A DNA stretch of 64,000 nt from Cytobacillus depressus. Its GTDB lineage: Bacteria > Bacillota > Bacilli > Bacillales > Cytobacillaceae. The notes under the pieces were generated by a model. The model was not told where the DNA came from. It made no database searches and worked only from the letters and a program-made list of their open reading frames with translations. Shown here in pieces: positions 1 through 9,724 of this stretch. Where the stretch lies: the NCBI RefSeq assembly GCF_008923245.1, contig NZ_WBOS01000001.1, forward strand, positions 372,001 to 436,000. Reading direction: 5' to 3'. The first letter of the stretch is position 1, and each line of letters starts with the position of its first letter. The translations under genes and the position numbers were made by a program.

Positions 1-874
1 GATTTGTTTTGCGGAAATAGCCTTGCTCCTCGCTCCAGGCAATTTCATCATGTACCTCACTTCCAGGCTTGCTCGCAGCCTCAAATCCAATTCCAATCTC
101 TACTCCTTTAAAGGCATTAATACTCATGATTCCACTCGCTAGTTTAGCGTCAAGCTTCCGATCATAATGAACATAGCTTCCTACTCCAGGAGGCATGCCT
201 TCAACAATTACTTCAACGATCCCGCCGATAGAGTCACCTTGCTCCTTTGCTTCATCGATCGCCTTCATCATTTGTTTCTCAGCCTCCGGATCAATACAGC
301 GAACTGGGGAGTTTTCTGTAATCTCCTTTAATTGATCAAGGGATTTGTATTCTCTAACAGATGATTTCACTCCGCCAATCTCTATTACATGACAGGCGAT
401 ATTAATCCCTAACTCTTCTAGTAGCTTCTTTGCAACGGCACCAGCAGCAACCCTAACCGTTGTTTCTCTTGCTGAGGAACGTTCAAGCACGTTTCTCATA
501 TCCCGATGGCCATATTTGAGCGCTCCGTTTAAATCGGCGTGTCCTGGACGAGGGCGAGAAATTTTTCTTTTGATTTCATCTTCTTCGTCAGGTGACAGTG
601 GCTCTTGCCCCATAATTTTTGTCCAATGCTTCCAATCATTGTTTTCAACGACTAATGCTACTGGGGAGCCTAATGTATACCCGTGCCTTACTCCGCCAGT
701 AATTTGAACGGTATCCTTTTCAATTTGCATTCTTCTGCCGCGGCCATGCCCTTTTTGACGTCTAGCCAATTCTGAATTTATATCGATCGCTGCTAATGGC
801 ATACCTGCAGGCAGCCCTTCAATAATAGCTGTTAGCTGCGGTCCATGTGATTCCCCTGAAGTTAAGTACCTCAA
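1..874 (-). CDS. aroC: Chorismate synthase, 3' end beyond the window
   Basis: Catalyses the last shikimate-pathway step, removing phosphate from EPSP to give chorismate with reduced FMN as cofactor. The N-terminus reads [13 protein letters not shown], the family signature, and the basic [11 protein letters not shown] stretch follows near residue 40. The start is a TTG, which is why a plain ATG search misses it; an AGGGGG ribosome site lies about 7 nt upstream. About 291 of the usual ~390 residues are present and the C-terminus lies outside. In B. subtilis the same gene (called aroF there) follows cheR and precedes aroB and the trp genes, so a trp supraoperon to the left is expected but not visible. 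Confidence 0.96.
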   Translation of the reverse strand, partial: MRYLTSGESHGPQLTAIIEGLPAGMPLAAIDINSELARRQKGHGRGRRMQIEKDTVQITGGVRHGYTLGSPVALVVENNDWKHWTKIMGQEPLSPDEEDEIKRKISRPRPGHADLNGALKYGHRDMRNVLERSSARETTVRVAAGAVAKKLLEELGINIACHVIEIGGVKSSVREYKSLDQLKEITENSPVRCIDPEAEKQMMKAIDEAKEQGDSIGGIVEVIVEGMPPGVGSYVHYDRKLDAKLASGIMSINAFKGVEIGIGFEAASKPGSEVHDEIAWSEEQGYFRKTN

Positions 875-1037
875 AACTCTTTCCCCCTTCAACTCATTAA
901 AGAATTATGTACCAATATAACATATCGACCAAAATATGAATAGTAAAAAAAGAAAATTCATTTTATTTTTTACGGATTAAGACGCAATACTTGAAATATG
1001 GAAAGGAGCCTGTAATTAATAAAACTCCAATTTTGTT

Positions 1038-1219
1038 CTGTTGATTTCCGCTGCAGGCACTTAGCGATCGGGGAGCCTCCTCGTCGCTATCGCTCCTGCG
1101 GGGTCTACCCTGTACACGCTTTTCCCGAAGGACATTGAATAAACATCCGTGAATTAGCACCTCAATGAAAAAATGCGTATGCATTTTGAGGATCTCGCGC
1201 CTTCCGCTCCAATCAACAA
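1038..1219. repeat. Family A intergenic repeat, copy A1 (long form)
   Basis: Begins with TGTTGATTTCCGCTG and ends with TCCGCTCCAATCAAC. The interior carries the GGGGAGCCTCCTCG and GCTCCTGCGGGGTC segments that also occur in copy A5 near position 63240. It fills most of the 367-bp gap between cheR and aroC. The 86-codon reading frame crossing it has no ribosome site or family and is not a gene. Confidence 0.85.
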
Positions 1220-1241
1220 CCAAATAGCAATATTAACAATA

Positions 1242-2039
<798 letters not shown>

Positions 2040-2153
2040 TTACATTATTCTAACATAATGTAAGTATAGCTGAAATGAATCATAAATTGGTGTTTTTTGC
2101 AAAATGCACTGTGAATTATTTATAACTTTTTTAAGCTATGCATAACAAAAAGC

Positions 2154-2180
2154 GTTCGCAGTTTGCGAACGCTTTTTGTT
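2154..2180 (-). terminator. Bidirectional intrinsic terminator after ndk
   Basis: AAAAAGCGTTCGC and GCGAACGCTTTTT form a near-perfect stem around a tiny loop, with a T run on both strands. It would end ndk transcription before cheR. Confidence 0.8.
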
Positions 2181-2182
2181 AT

Positions 2183-2307
2183 GTCCAGCTAAAGCGCATA
2201 GCCCCTCGAGGTCATAAGTCAAGTAGTCAAGAAGGTTAAATTACAGCCTTCCCGCCTACTTGCCTTTATGCTTGTCAGAGCTTAAGCAATGCGCTTCTGC
2301 TTTTCTT
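2183..2307 (-). repeat. Family C repeat, copy C1
   Basis: Reverse-oriented copy: AGCCCCTCGAGGTCATAAG at one end and GCGCTTCTGCTTTTCTTA at the other, with the AAGGTT...AGCCTT apex between. It abuts the ndk stop codon, two bases away. Confidence 0.85.
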
Positions 2308-2308
2308 A

Positions 2309-2755
2309 TTAGTTAATCCACTGATTCATTAATTTTGTGTACTCAACTAATTCATCTTGTTTAAAGAATAAGCCAATTTCACGTTCTGCACTTTCTGGTG
2401 AATCAGATCCGTGAATAATATTTTTTCCAACAGTAGCTGCGAAATCACCACGAATTGTGCCCGGTGCAGAATCTTTCGGGTTAGTAGCACCCATCATTTG
2501 ACGAGCTGTTGCGATTACGTTCTCACCTTCCCAAACCATTGCAAAAACTGGACCAGAAGTGATGAAGTCAACTAATTCACCAAAGAAAGGGCGCTCTTTA
2601 TGCTCGCCATAATGCTGTTCAGCAAGCTCCTTTGGAATGCTCATAAGTTTTCCGCCAACAAGCTGAAAACCTTTCTTTTCAAAACGAGCAACAATCTCGC
2701 CGATTAAATTACGTTGTACGCCGTCAGGCTTAACCATTAAAAATGTTTTTTCCAT
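2309..2755 (-). CDS. ndk: Nucleoside diphosphate kinase
   Basis: Moves the gamma phosphate of ATP to NDPs through a phosphohistidine, balancing NTP and dNTP pools. [15 protein letters not shown] opens the protein and the active-site His is in the [13 protein letters not shown] motif near residue 115. I chose the ATG that gives 148 residues: AGGAG lies 9 nt before it, whereas an upstream in-frame TTG directly touches the AGGAG and could not be used. It is the last gene of the hepS-menG-hepT-ndk run. Confidence 0.97.
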   Translation of the reverse strand: MEKTFLMVKPDGVQRNLIGEIVARFEKKGFQLVGGKLMSIPKELAEQHYGEHKERPFFGELVDFITSGPVFAMVWEGENVIATARQMMGATNPKDSAPGTIRGDFAATVGKNIIHGSDSPESAEREIGLFFKQDELVEYTKLMNQWIN

Positions 2756-2875
2756 GAAATTCAACTCCTAAAAGCTATGTATAGTGAATCATCTATTTTC
2801 GATCATCCACGAAAAAAATATTAACATTGTTTTGCTAAGAATACAAGTTCAATGGGGAAACGGGCTAAAAAAGGA

Positions 2876-3838
2876 TTAAAAATTCCTTTTTCCAATGACC
2901 TTTGCAATATCCATTAAGGTTTTCTTCGCACGATTTTGCGGAAGATCCTTTAAATTATCTAATGCTTTGTTTAAGTATTGATCACTAACTTTAAGAGATC
3001 TTTCAATTGCGCCAGAGCTTTTTATTAATGTAATGATTCTCTCAATTTCAGCTTGCTGCGTCGTTTCTCTTACTTTCACAATTTCCTTACGAATATCTGC
3101 ATCTTCCATCGCAAACAAGACAGGCAATGTAATATTTCCTTGACGAAGATCATCTCCTGCAGGCTTCCCTAACTCTTTCTCAGTCCCTGTAAAATCAAGA
3201 ACATCGTCAATAATTTGATACGACATGCCAACATAATACCCGAAACGATAAAGCTTTTGATGAACCTTGTCATCTACATCGGCTGCAATTGCTCCCAACT
3301 GGCAGCTGACAGCGATCAAAATGGCTGTCTTACGCTTAATTCTGCGGAAATAATCTCGAATATTTTGTTCAAAATTATATTTATCCTTAATCTGTTCAAT
3401 TTCACCGATACAAAGTTCAACTAATGTGTTAGACAAAATTTGATGTGTACATGGCTTTTCAATATTGGTGATCAGTTCTAGAGAACGGGCAAAAATATAG
3501 TCCCCAGTATACATAGCCACTTTATTATCCCATTTTGCCTTAATCGTCGGCTTTCCCCGCCTTAGCTCTGCATCATCAATGACATCATCATGAACAAGCG
3601 AGGCCATATGTATGAGTTCTAAAGCAACGGCGACATCTTTAATTTTATTGATGTCATAAGTACCGAATTTGCCGGCAAGCAAAACAAAAACAGGGCGAAT
3701 CCTTTTTCCCCCAGCTTTCAATAAATGCAAGGATGCCTCGTGTAATAAAGAGGACTCTGCGTTAACTGTCTCCTCAAGTGTTTGCTCTATATTTTTTAAA
3801 TCTGAATTTAGAAATGAATACATCATTTTTAATTTCAT
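2876..3838 (-). CDS. hepT: Heptaprenyl diphosphate synthase component II
   Basis: Catalytic subunit that elongates FPP with IPP to the C35 chain of menaquinone-7, working with HepS. The two aspartate-rich prenyl-transferase motifs are visible: VHDDVIDDAELRRG (about residues 84-97) and QIIDDVLDF (about 212-220). AGGKRIRPV near residue 43 binds pyrophosphate. Starting at MKLKMMYSFLN gives 320 residues; the B. subtilis protein has about 28 extra N-terminal residues that are not encoded here in frame. It sits between menG and ndk as in B. subtilis gerCA-CB-CC. Confidence 0.96.
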   Translation of the reverse strand: MKLKMMYSFLNSDLKNIEQTLEETVNAESSLLHEASLHLLKAGGKRIRPVFVLLAGKFGTYDINKIKDVAVALELIHMASLVHDDVIDDAELRRGKPTIKAKWDNKVAMYTGDYIFARSLELITNIEKPCTHQILSNTLVELCIGEIEQIKDKYNFEQNIRDYFRRIKRKTAILIAVSCQLGAIAADVDDKVHQKLYRFGYYVGMSYQIIDDVLDFTGTEKELGKPAGDDLRQGNITLPVLFAMEDADIRKEIVKVRETTQQAEIERIITLIKSSGAIERSLKVSDQYLNKALDNLKDLPQNRAKKTLMDIAKVIGKRNF

Positions 3839-3970
3839 TTCTCATACTCACCCAGCTTAAAATCCTGTCTGCAGCTTCCATACATTAGAGGTTGTTCAAA
3901 ATTTCGAGCATGATGCTCTCATATCTCATTATTGAACATGATTTTCTATGAAAAAAGCATTCAGAAAAAA

Positions 3971-4678
3971 TTATATTTCTTTATAGCCAATGTGAACCGC
4001 TGCAACTCCACCGCTGTACGGTTTATAACTTACATTGTGAAATCCTGCATCTTCAAACATGCTTGCAAGGTCTTTCATTCCCGGGAAATCTCGGGCAGAT
4101 TCTTGCAGCCAAGAATACTCTTTAAAGCTTTTAGCAAAAACTTTCCCGAACAACGGCATAATGAAACGGAAGTAAAAATAATACACTTGCTTATACCCAA
4201 ACATCGTTGGCTGCGAAGTTTCCAAGCAAACGGCAATTCCTCCCGGCTTTAGCACTCTCCGCATTTCTTTTAATACTTGCATATAGTCTGGTACATTTCT
4301 TAATCCGAAACCAATTGTCACATGATCGAATGAGTTGTCGGGAAAAGGAAGTTCCATCGCATTTCCATGCACGAGTGATACTTGCTTTAACCCAAGATCC
4401 TTTACTTTTTCCTCACCGATTTTAAGCATGTTTTTGCTAAAATCAAGACCAACGACTTCTCCTTCTTTGCCAACCGCTTCAGCCAATGCAATCGTCCAAT
4501 CAGCCGTCCCACAGCAAAGGTCTAAAGCTTTTGCACCATTTTGGACATTCATCCGTTTCATCGTGTCCTTGCGCCATCTTACATGCTGTTGAAAGCTAAT
4601 CACTGAATTCATCTTGTCATAATTATCATAGATCTTCTCAAAAACATGATGGACGCGCTCTTCTTTTGATTGTTGCAT
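3971..4678 (-). CDS. menG: Demethylmenaquinone methyltransferase
   Basis: Final menaquinone step: SAM-dependent C-methylation of demethylmenaquinone (UbiE/MenG family). Motif [13 protein letters not shown] lies near residue 50, followed by [11 protein letters not shown] and [11 protein letters not shown]. The chosen ATG ([13 protein letters not shown]) has GGAGGAAGG 8-10 nt upstream and gives 235 residues, the family length; a 28-codon upstream extension runs into hepS in another frame and is discarded. The hepS stop lies 4 nt before this start, so the two are translationally close. Confidence 0.96.
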   Translation of the reverse strand: MQQSKEERVHHVFEKIYDNYDKMNSVISFQQHVRWRKDTMKRMNVQNGAKALDLCCGTADWTIALAEAVGKEGEVVGLDFSKNMLKIGEEKVKDLGLKQVSLVHGNAMELPFPDNSFDHVTIGFGLRNVPDYMQVLKEMRRVLKPGGIAVCLETSQPTMFGYKQVYYFYFRFIMPLFGKVFAKSFKEYSWLQESARDFPGMKDLASMFEDAGFHNVSYKPYSGGVAAVHIGYKEI

Positions 4679-4682
4679 GCTT

Positions 4683-5498
4683 TTAACCTTCCTCCACAAA
4701 TATATTTCCTGCGGGATGATGCTGATTAATAATCGCTTGAACTCTATGGGCAAGCAGTTCATTCATCATCGGGAGTTTACTCATATATTTTTCAAGCATT
4801 CGCTTTGAGCTTTCAATATATCGATCACAAGTATGAATCAAAACATGCCTCTGATCTGTACATGCGTTGGAATAATCACTGTTGGGGAATAACAAATTTT
4901 TTAGAGCTTCAAAGACGACAGATGAACCGCCTTGTAAAAATAACACCTTTTCTTTCATTAATCGTTTATGAAATAAAAGATTGGAAACAAATTCGCTCCA
5001 ATTCGGATCATCTAATAATTCACTTATTTTCTCAAACAATGACGATTCAATCCTTCTTACACTATCCATTAATATATCAACGGCTTCAGACGCTTGCTGA
5101 TAAACAGATATTTTATGTTCATTGACCTCTTTAATCCCCGTAGCAAGTAAACGAATCATATGAATATCATCAAGACCTGCAAGGATTTTATAGTATAAAC
5201 CACTATAATAGACACCAGCAAGAACGGTTAGCTGTCTATTTTTCAGCTCAGCAGCATCTAATTTTTCTTTCGTGACCAGCTCATGTGTATCAAGGGCAAT
5301 TTGAATAAGCATCGTTGTAATCGCATAGTTTTTAAGTTTATCCCCAGAAAGATTCACGTGATCTAAAATTGAAACTAAAAGCAAAACCTTGTCTTCATCA
5401 ATATATGGAGATTGTATGTATTTAAGTAAATAAGGGTGCCGTATTTTCTCTTCGATTTGCTCCTTAACAACTGCCACTTTATCCTTCGTGTCTAGCAT
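4683..5498 (-). CDS. hepS: Heptaprenyl diphosphate synthase component I
   Basis: Regulatory, chain-length-defining partner of HepT; it lacks aspartate-rich catalytic motifs, as expected. Recognised by the central [20 protein letters not shown] block and [16 protein letters not shown], which are the conserved parts of an otherwise fast-evolving family. 271 residues compared with about 251 in B. subtilis, the extra length being mostly at the C-terminus. First gene of the hepS-menG-hepT-ndk group. Confidence 0.93.
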   Translation of the reverse strand: MLDTKDKVAVVKEQIEEKIRHPYLLKYIQSPYIDEDKVLLLVSILDHVNLSGDKLKNYAITTMLIQIALDTHELVTKEKLDAAELKNRQLTVLAGVYYSGLYYKILAGLDDIHMIRLLATGIKEVNEHKISVYQQASEAVDILMDSVRRIESSLFEKISELLDDPNWSEFVSNLLFHKRLMKEKVLFLQGGSSVVFEALKNLLFPNSDYSNACTDQRHVLIHTCDRYIESSKRMLEKYMSKLPMMNELLAHRVQAIINQHHPAGNIFVEEG

Positions 5499-5594
5499 GC
5501 GATCACCCTTGTTTTTCTTAAGAATTCTTCAACTCTTCATATTTTAATGCAAAAATCTGTAAATAAAAAATATCGTTATCCATAAGGCAGGACA

Positions 5595-5603
5595 ATTATA
5601 TCA
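5595..5603 (-). promoter_or_regulatory. Putative extended -10 promoter of the hepS operon
   Basis: The minus strand reads TGATATAAT, a perfect -10 hexamer with the TG extension, about 100 nt upstream of hepS. No good -35 hexamer is present at the right distance, so the call rests on the extended -10 only. Confidence 0.4.
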
Positions 5604-5677
5604 TAACTTAGTACACCTTGATAGCTGTATTTCCCGAAAAGCTGATGAAACTAAAGTTCGTCTCTTATTTCTACCAA

Positions 5678-5914
5678 TTATTTTTTAGCTTCGCTGTCAA
5701 TTTCTCCAAAGGAAGTCAATATTTTTGCATTCCCTCTAATTTTAATTGCCGAAGTATGCTCGGTGAATTGCGCAATCATAACCTCGCCTTGGTCAAGCTT
5801 TTCTGAATGATGAAATCTTGTATCTGTTCCTCTTGTTAAGCCAATGACATTGACACCGTCTTCCTGTGCCTTAATAACGACATATTCATTTCCATTCGGA
5901 TTTTTTTTATCCAT
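5678..5914 (-). CDS. mtrB: trp RNA-binding attenuation protein (TRAP)
   Basis: Forms an 11-mer ring that, when loaded with tryptophan, binds (G/U)AG repeats in trp leader RNA and favours termination. At 78 residues it is near-identical to B. subtilis MtrB through [41 protein letters not shown] and IKIRGNA, which cover the tryptophan pocket and the RNA-contacting lysines. AAGGGTG precedes the ATG. It follows folE as in the mtrAB operon, but a family B repeat now lies between the two genes. Confidence 0.97.
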   Translation of the reverse strand: MDKKNPNGNEYVVIKAQEDGVNVIGLTRGTDTRFHHSEKLDQGEVMIAQFTEHTSAIKIRGNAKILTSFGEIDSEAKK

Positions 5915-5935
5915 ACTAACACCCTTTGCCGATTA

Positions 5936-6091
5936 TTTATCGCAGATTAACGGGCTGTAAAACTCCCACTACAAGAAGTTATAAAAACAATAGGCGAAAG
6001 CCACAGGACGTGGTGCGACTTAAGCGTGATAAGTTCAACTAACATTCTGTGGGGGGGAGGGCTCCCCCCACTGAATGAAGTTTCACTTTAT
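5936..6091 (-). repeat. Family B repeat, copy B1, inside the folE-mtrB operon
   Basis: Bounded by TTTATCGCAGATTAACGG and TGAAGTTTCACTTTAT. One end has the TGTGGGGGGGAG...CTCCCCCCACT hairpin. The inner part holds CCACAGGACGTGG, the reverse complement of the RTCCT-loop hairpin. It occupies nearly all of the folE-mtrB gap. Confidence 0.85.
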
Positions 6092-6120
6092 GCATGAAGG
6101 AGACTCGCATAAAGAGCTGC

Positions 6121-6687
6121 TTAAAACTTTATTAAAGATAAGACTTCAGAACGGGCTTTATCATCTTCAGCAAATTTTCCTCTTACAGCCGTTGTCACTG
6201 TTTTCGAACCTGGCTTTTTCACTCCGCGCATTGTCATACACATATGCTCGGCTTCAACAACGACCATCACACCATGTGGCTCAAGCTTTTCAATAATAGC
6301 ATCTGCTACAGTCGAAGTAATCCGTTCTTGCAACTGTGGTCTTTTTGCAACTGCCTCAACCGCTCTAGCTAACTTACTTAAGCCTGCTACGCGTCCATTT
6401 CTAGGTATATAGGCTACATGAGCCTTTCCGAAAAAAGGTACTAGATGGTGCTCACACATTGAATAAAACGGAATATCTTTAACTAATACGAGCTCTTCAT
6501 GTTCCTCGCTAAAAATAGTATCGAAATATTCTTTAGGATCTTGGTTTAGCCCCATAAATACTTCTTCGTACATTTTCGCTACCCTTTTCGGTGTATCCAG
6601 CAAACCTTCACGGTTCGGGTCTTCTCCAACTGCTTCTAATATTAAACGCACCGCATCCTCAATCTGCGCACGATTTACTTTTGACAT
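6121..6687 (-). CDS. folE: GTP cyclohydrolase I
   Basis: Converts GTP to 7,8-dihydroneopterin triphosphate, the first step of folate synthesis; also known as mtrA in Bacillus. At 188 residues it has the zinc and substrate motifs [19 protein letters not shown] (about 74-92), [10 protein letters not shown] and [16 protein letters not shown] (about 140-155), so Cys-x-x-His and the second zinc Cys are intact. GAGGGGG precedes the ATG. It lies between hbs and mtrB as in B. subtilis. Confidence 0.97.
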   Translation of the reverse strand: MSKVNRAQIEDAVRLILEAVGEDPNREGLLDTPKRVAKMYEEVFMGLNQDPKEYFDTIFSEEHEELVLVKDIPFYSMCEHHLVPFFGKAHVAYIPRNGRVAGLSKLARAVEAVAKRPQLQERITSTVADAIIEKLEPHGVMVVVEAEHMCMTMRGVKKPGSKTVTTAVRGKFAEDDKARSEVLSLIKF

Positions 6688-6767
6688 AAAACTTCCCCCT
6701 CAAAATCTTAAGCTAAAATAAACTCCAATATTTCCATATTAGCATAATAAATTCATTGTGCAAAATA

Positions 6768-6943
6768 GAAAAGCGGAAGCGACTCGTTCACCCCCGACAA
6801 GCACAAGACAAGCCGGCAGGAAGGTCGCACTTCACCTTTTTGATGGACTGACTTTTGACCTAGTGCCCCTTGGCGCACCTCCTAAAAGCTAACGCTTTCA
6901 GGAGGTGCGATGATTATCCTGTCGTAGCGTTCTTTGTGGACAG
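6768..6943 (+). repeat. Family C repeat, copy C2, with a divergent inner module
   Basis: Starts GAAAAGCGGAAGCG and carries GACAAGCACAAGAC and AAGCCGGCAGGAAGGT. The far end is not the usual AGGCGCTGGAGCTAGAC but a hairpin, GCACCTCCT pairing with AGGAGGTGC, followed by GCGATGATTATCCTGTCG, which resembles the 3' half of the nested module described under findings. Confidence 0.8.
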
Positions 6944-6975
6944 AAAAAAAACCGCGAAATATTCGCGGTTTTAGT
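6944..6975 (-). terminator. Intrinsic terminator of hbs
   Basis: On the minus strand AAAACCGCGAA pairs with TTCGCGGTTTTTTTT around a short loop, 30 nt past the hbs stop. Confidence 0.88.
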
Positions 6976-7006
6976 TTGATACTTATTTTAAAGCACTTAT
7001 ATGTAC

Positions 7007-7279
7007 TTATTTTACAGCATCTTTCAATGCTTTACCTGGTTTGAAAGCAGGAACCTTGCTTGCAGCGATTTCGATTTCCTCACCTGTTTGTGGGTTGCGC
7101 CCTTTACGTGCAGCACGCTCACGAACTTCAAAGTTTCCGAAACCAATTAATTGAACTTTATCACCAGCTTTTAAAGCATCTAAGATTGCGTCAAATACTG
7201 CATCAACTGCTTTAGTAGCGTCCTTTTTAGAAAGCTCGCTCATTTCAGCAACTGCGTTAATTAGTTCTGTTTTGTTCAT
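7007..7279 (-). CDS. hbs: DNA-binding protein HU
   Basis: Histone-like nucleoid protein that bends and wraps DNA as a homodimer. The 90-residue product is the standard length and has the HU signature [21 protein letters not shown] in the DNA-gripping arm. Start chosen at MNKTELI, with a strong AGGAGGTGAAAGG site; a 20-codon upstream extension runs through this site into a repeat and is not real. A family C hairpin begins about 25 nt before the start codon, placing it in the leader of hbs. Confidence 0.97.
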   Translation of the reverse strand: MNKTELINAVAEMSELSKKDATKAVDAVFDAILDALKAGDKVQLIGFGNFEVRERAARKGRNPQTGEEIEIAASKVPAFKPGKALKDAVK

Positions 7280-7303
7280 GCCTTTCACCTCCTCCCAAAA
7301 ATT

Positions 7304-7422
7304 AAAAGCGGAAGCGCCTTGGTCAGCCCCGACAAGCACAAGTCGAGCCGGCAGGAAGGTTGTTCTTTAACCTTCTTGACGGATTGGCTCGTGACCTCGA
7401 GGGGCTAGGCGCTGCAGCTAGA
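7304..7422 (+). repeat. Family C repeat, copy C3, in the hbs leader
   Basis: A complete short-form copy from AAAAGCGGAAGCGCCTTG to GGCGCTGCAGCTAGA. AAGGTT and AACCTT form the apex, GAGCC/GGCTC and AGCCCC/GGGGCT the lower stem. It lies between the predicted hbs promoter and its ribosome site. Confidence 0.9.
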
Positions 7423-7528
7423 AAGTAAACAACTTAAGAAGTTAGACTTAATAAGCATTCTTACTTACATTTGTAAACAAAATTACTAATTTCTAAACGT
7501 TGTAACGTATTTTTGTTTAACATGCCTC

Positions 7529-7557
7529 ATAATAAATCAAAATGGGTAAGTTTTCAA
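7529..7557 (-). promoter_or_regulatory. Predicted sigma-A promoter of hbs
   Basis: The minus strand reads TTGAAA, 17 nt, TATTAT. Transcription from here would give a leader of about 240 nt containing the whole C3 repeat. The rest of the 485-bp hbs-spoIVA gap shows nothing else recognisable. Confidence 0.6.
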
Positions 7558-7742
7558 TCCATTTTTCACGAAAAGTCCTTTATTATTAAGGGTTTGACGA
7601 GTTACAACGGTAATTCTGTTAAAAGATTATCATAATCAAAACCTGTTATCAAGAATAAATCGTGATTTAATGGGAAGTTTTCTTATATCACCCAAATTTA
7701 TGCCTTAAATATTGTTTATTCACCCATTTAAATGGGTAATAC

Positions 7743-7768
7743 AAAAAAGACCCCTTATGGAGTCTTAT
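7743..7768 (-). terminator. Intrinsic terminator overlapping the spoIVA stop codon
   Basis: AAGACTCC and GGGGTCTT pair on the minus strand, followed by TTTTTTGT. The 5' arm includes the last bases of spoIVA. Confidence 0.75.
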
Positions 7769-9243
7769 AAAATGATGGCAATTAAACCGCCTGAACCTTC
7801 GTTAATAATTCTTTCTAATGTCTCTTTCAATTTATATCTGGCATTTTCAGGCATCATCGCAAGCTTTGCTTGAATTCCTTCCCTAACGATTGAACTTAAG
7901 CTGCGTCCGAAAATATCGGAATTCCAGATTGATAATGGATCATCCTCGAAATCTTGCATTAAATAACGAACAAGTTCCTCACTTTGCTTTTCTGTTCCAA
8001 TGATTGGCGAGAACTCTGATTCCACATCAACCTTAATCATATGAATGGATGGCGCTACCGCCTTCAGTCTGACACCAAACCTTGATCCATGGCGTGTGAT
8101 TTCTGGTTCATCAAGGCTCATGTCAGCAAGCGATGGTGCGGCAATCCCATACCCGGTTTGTTTGACCATTTTCAATGCATCTGAAATTTGATCAAACTCC
8201 CTTTTGGCATGGGCAAAATCTTGCATTAGTTCTAATAAGTGATCTTTTCCGCGAATCTCTACACCGACAATCTCTTTTAGCACTTCATCATAAAGGTCAT
8301 CTGGGGCAAATAAATCAATTTCAGCTACACCTTGCCCCATCTCAATGCCTGCCAAGCCTGCTCGATCGATGAATTCAAAATCGCTAAATTGATGTACAAC
8401 CCTGTCAACATCCCTTAATCTTTTAATATCTTTAACTGTGTCTTTAACAGCATCCTGATAACTTTCTCTTAACCAATGATCTTCATGAAGGATCATAACC
8501 CAGCTTGGTAAATTAACGTTTACTTCAAGTACAGGGAACTCATAAAGTGCCTCACGCATGACATTTAACACATCTGATTCCCTCATGCTTTCAACACTCA
8601 TCGCTAAAACAGGAATATCATATTTTTCCGTCAGCTGATTTCTAAGTGAATCAGTGTTCGGATGATGAGGCTGTACACTGTTAATAATCATAATGAACGG
8701 CTTTCCTACTTCTTTAAGCTCATCAATGACTCTTTCTTCAGCTTCTAAATAATTACTGCGTGGAATTTCACCAATTGTACCATCAGTAGTTATAACTACA
8801 CCGATTGTCGAATGCTCCTGAATGACTTTTCGCGTACCAATTTCAGCCGCTTCATGGAACGGAATTGGCTCCTCATACCACGGTGTACTAATCATCCTAG
8901 GACCATTTTCATCTTCATAGCCCTTTGCTCCTGGTACCGTGTAACCAACACAATCAACTAATCGAATATTTACATCCAAGCCTTCTTCTACATGGACTGT
9001 TGCTGCCTGATTAGGCACAAACTTTGGTTCAGTTGTCATAATGGTCTTCCCGGCTGCACTTTGAGGGAGTTCATCCTGGGTGCGAGCACGGTCAGCTTCA
9101 TTACTCATATTTGGCAAAACAACTAATTCCATAAATTTTTTTATGAAAGTTGATTTACCTGTACGCACAGCTCCTACTACTCCGAAATAGATATCGCCGC
9201 CTGTTCTTTCGGCAATATCTTTAAAAATATCTACCTTTTCCAA
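7765..9243 (-). CDS. spoIVA: Stage IV sporulation ATPase SpoIVA
   Basis: Polymerises irreversibly on the forespore surface using ATP and forms the basement layer of the spore coat, anchored by SpoVM. 492 residues, the usual length. It starts MEKVDIFKDIAERTGGDIYFG, with Walker A GAVRTGKST near residue 24, a TRAFAC-like RLVDCVGY and the conserved C-terminal GSGGLIAIIL. GGGAGGGGATCACTTG precedes the ATG. It sits between hbs and yphF as in B. subtilis, and a possible sigma-E promoter lies upstream. Confidence 0.97.
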   Translation of the reverse strand: MEKVDIFKDIAERTGGDIYFGVVGAVRTGKSTFIKKFMELVVLPNMSNEADRARTQDELPQSAAGKTIMTTEPKFVPNQAATVHVEEGLDVNIRLVDCVGYTVPGAKGYEDENGPRMISTPWYEEPIPFHEAAEIGTRKVIQEHSTIGVVITTDGTIGEIPRSNYLEAEERVIDELKEVGKPFIMIINSVQPHHPNTDSLRNQLTEKYDIPVLAMSVESMRESDVLNVMREALYEFPVLEVNVNLPSWVMILHEDHWLRESYQDAVKDTVKDIKRLRDVDRVVHQFSDFEFIDRAGLAGIEMGQGVAEIDLFAPDDLYDEVLKEIVGVEIRGKDHLLELMQDFAHAKREFDQISDALKMVKQTGYGIAAPSLADMSLDEPEITRHGSRFGVRLKAVAPSIHMIKVDVESEFSPIIGTEKQSEELVRYLMQDFEDDPLSIWNSDIFGRSLSSIVREGIQAKLAMMPENARYKLKETLERIINEGSGGLIAIIL

Positions 9244-9303
9244 GTGATCCCCTCCCGAATCTGTGGGATAATATTATCCTATCAATTACGTTTGGACAGT
9301 ATA

Positions 9304-9334
9304 TATTTATGATGTTGTCCTATCTCGTTATGAC
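9304..9334 (-). promoter_or_regulatory. Possible sigma-E promoter of spoIVA
   Basis: Minus strand GTCATAAC, 15 nt, CATAAATA, which partly matches the sigma-E -35 (KMATATT) and -10 (CATACANT) elements. spoIVA is a known mother-cell gene, which supports the idea, but the match is imperfect. A 14-bp palindrome at 9266-9279 lies between this and the gene. Confidence 0.4.
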
Positions 9335-9415
9335 AGTTTTTCTTAATTTTTTCCCCAGAATCAATCATGTTATGATTTTTTTCATAGACGTTTAATATAA
9401 AAGTGGAAAATTGCA

Positions 9416-9680
9416 TTAGTGAAACTTCATTTAGTGGGTGGTTTTCCCACTGAATGTTTGTTGAACTTATCGCGCTCAGAGCGCCACGTCCTCCCAAAAG
9501 CTCCGCTTTTGGTCGTGCGATGTATAGCTTGCCGCAGTGTTCCTTGTCCTGTGGCTTTCGCCCGACTAGGTCATCCTGTCCGTCGGCGGGCCTTTACGGG
9601 CTGTTGGATCTCCAACTTAGAAATTTTTGTTTACCGGGCTTCTTGATCGGGAGGCTTACCTCCCGTTAATCTGCGATAAA
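9416..9680 (+). repeat. Family B repeat, copy B2, with nested module
   Basis: Runs from GTGAAACTTCATTTAGTGGG to AATCTGCGATAAA. It holds the 53-bp nested module at 9493-9545 between two GTCCT copies. The inverted pair near the right end (ACGGGCTGT and its partner) is more decayed than in copies B3 and B6. Confidence 0.85.
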
Positions 9681-9720
9681 AAAACCCTTCTCCTACAATA
9701 TATTTTGCAGAAGAAGGGTT
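9681..9720 (-). terminator. Intrinsic terminator of yphF
   Basis: AACCCTTCTTCTGC pairs with the GTAGGAGAAGGGTT arm and is followed by TTTTTTT on the minus strand. The B2 repeat starts at its T tract. Confidence 0.8.
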
Positions 9721-9724
9721 ATGC

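Noticed and set aside
6915..6943. Mini-ORF after AGGAGGTGCG ATG in repeat C2
   Set aside because: It stops after four codons and the AGGAGG is explained by the repeat hairpin with CCTCCT.
9419..9669. Plus-strand frames of 71-75 codons
   Set aside because: They read through repeat B2 and contain the nested module; no start signal.
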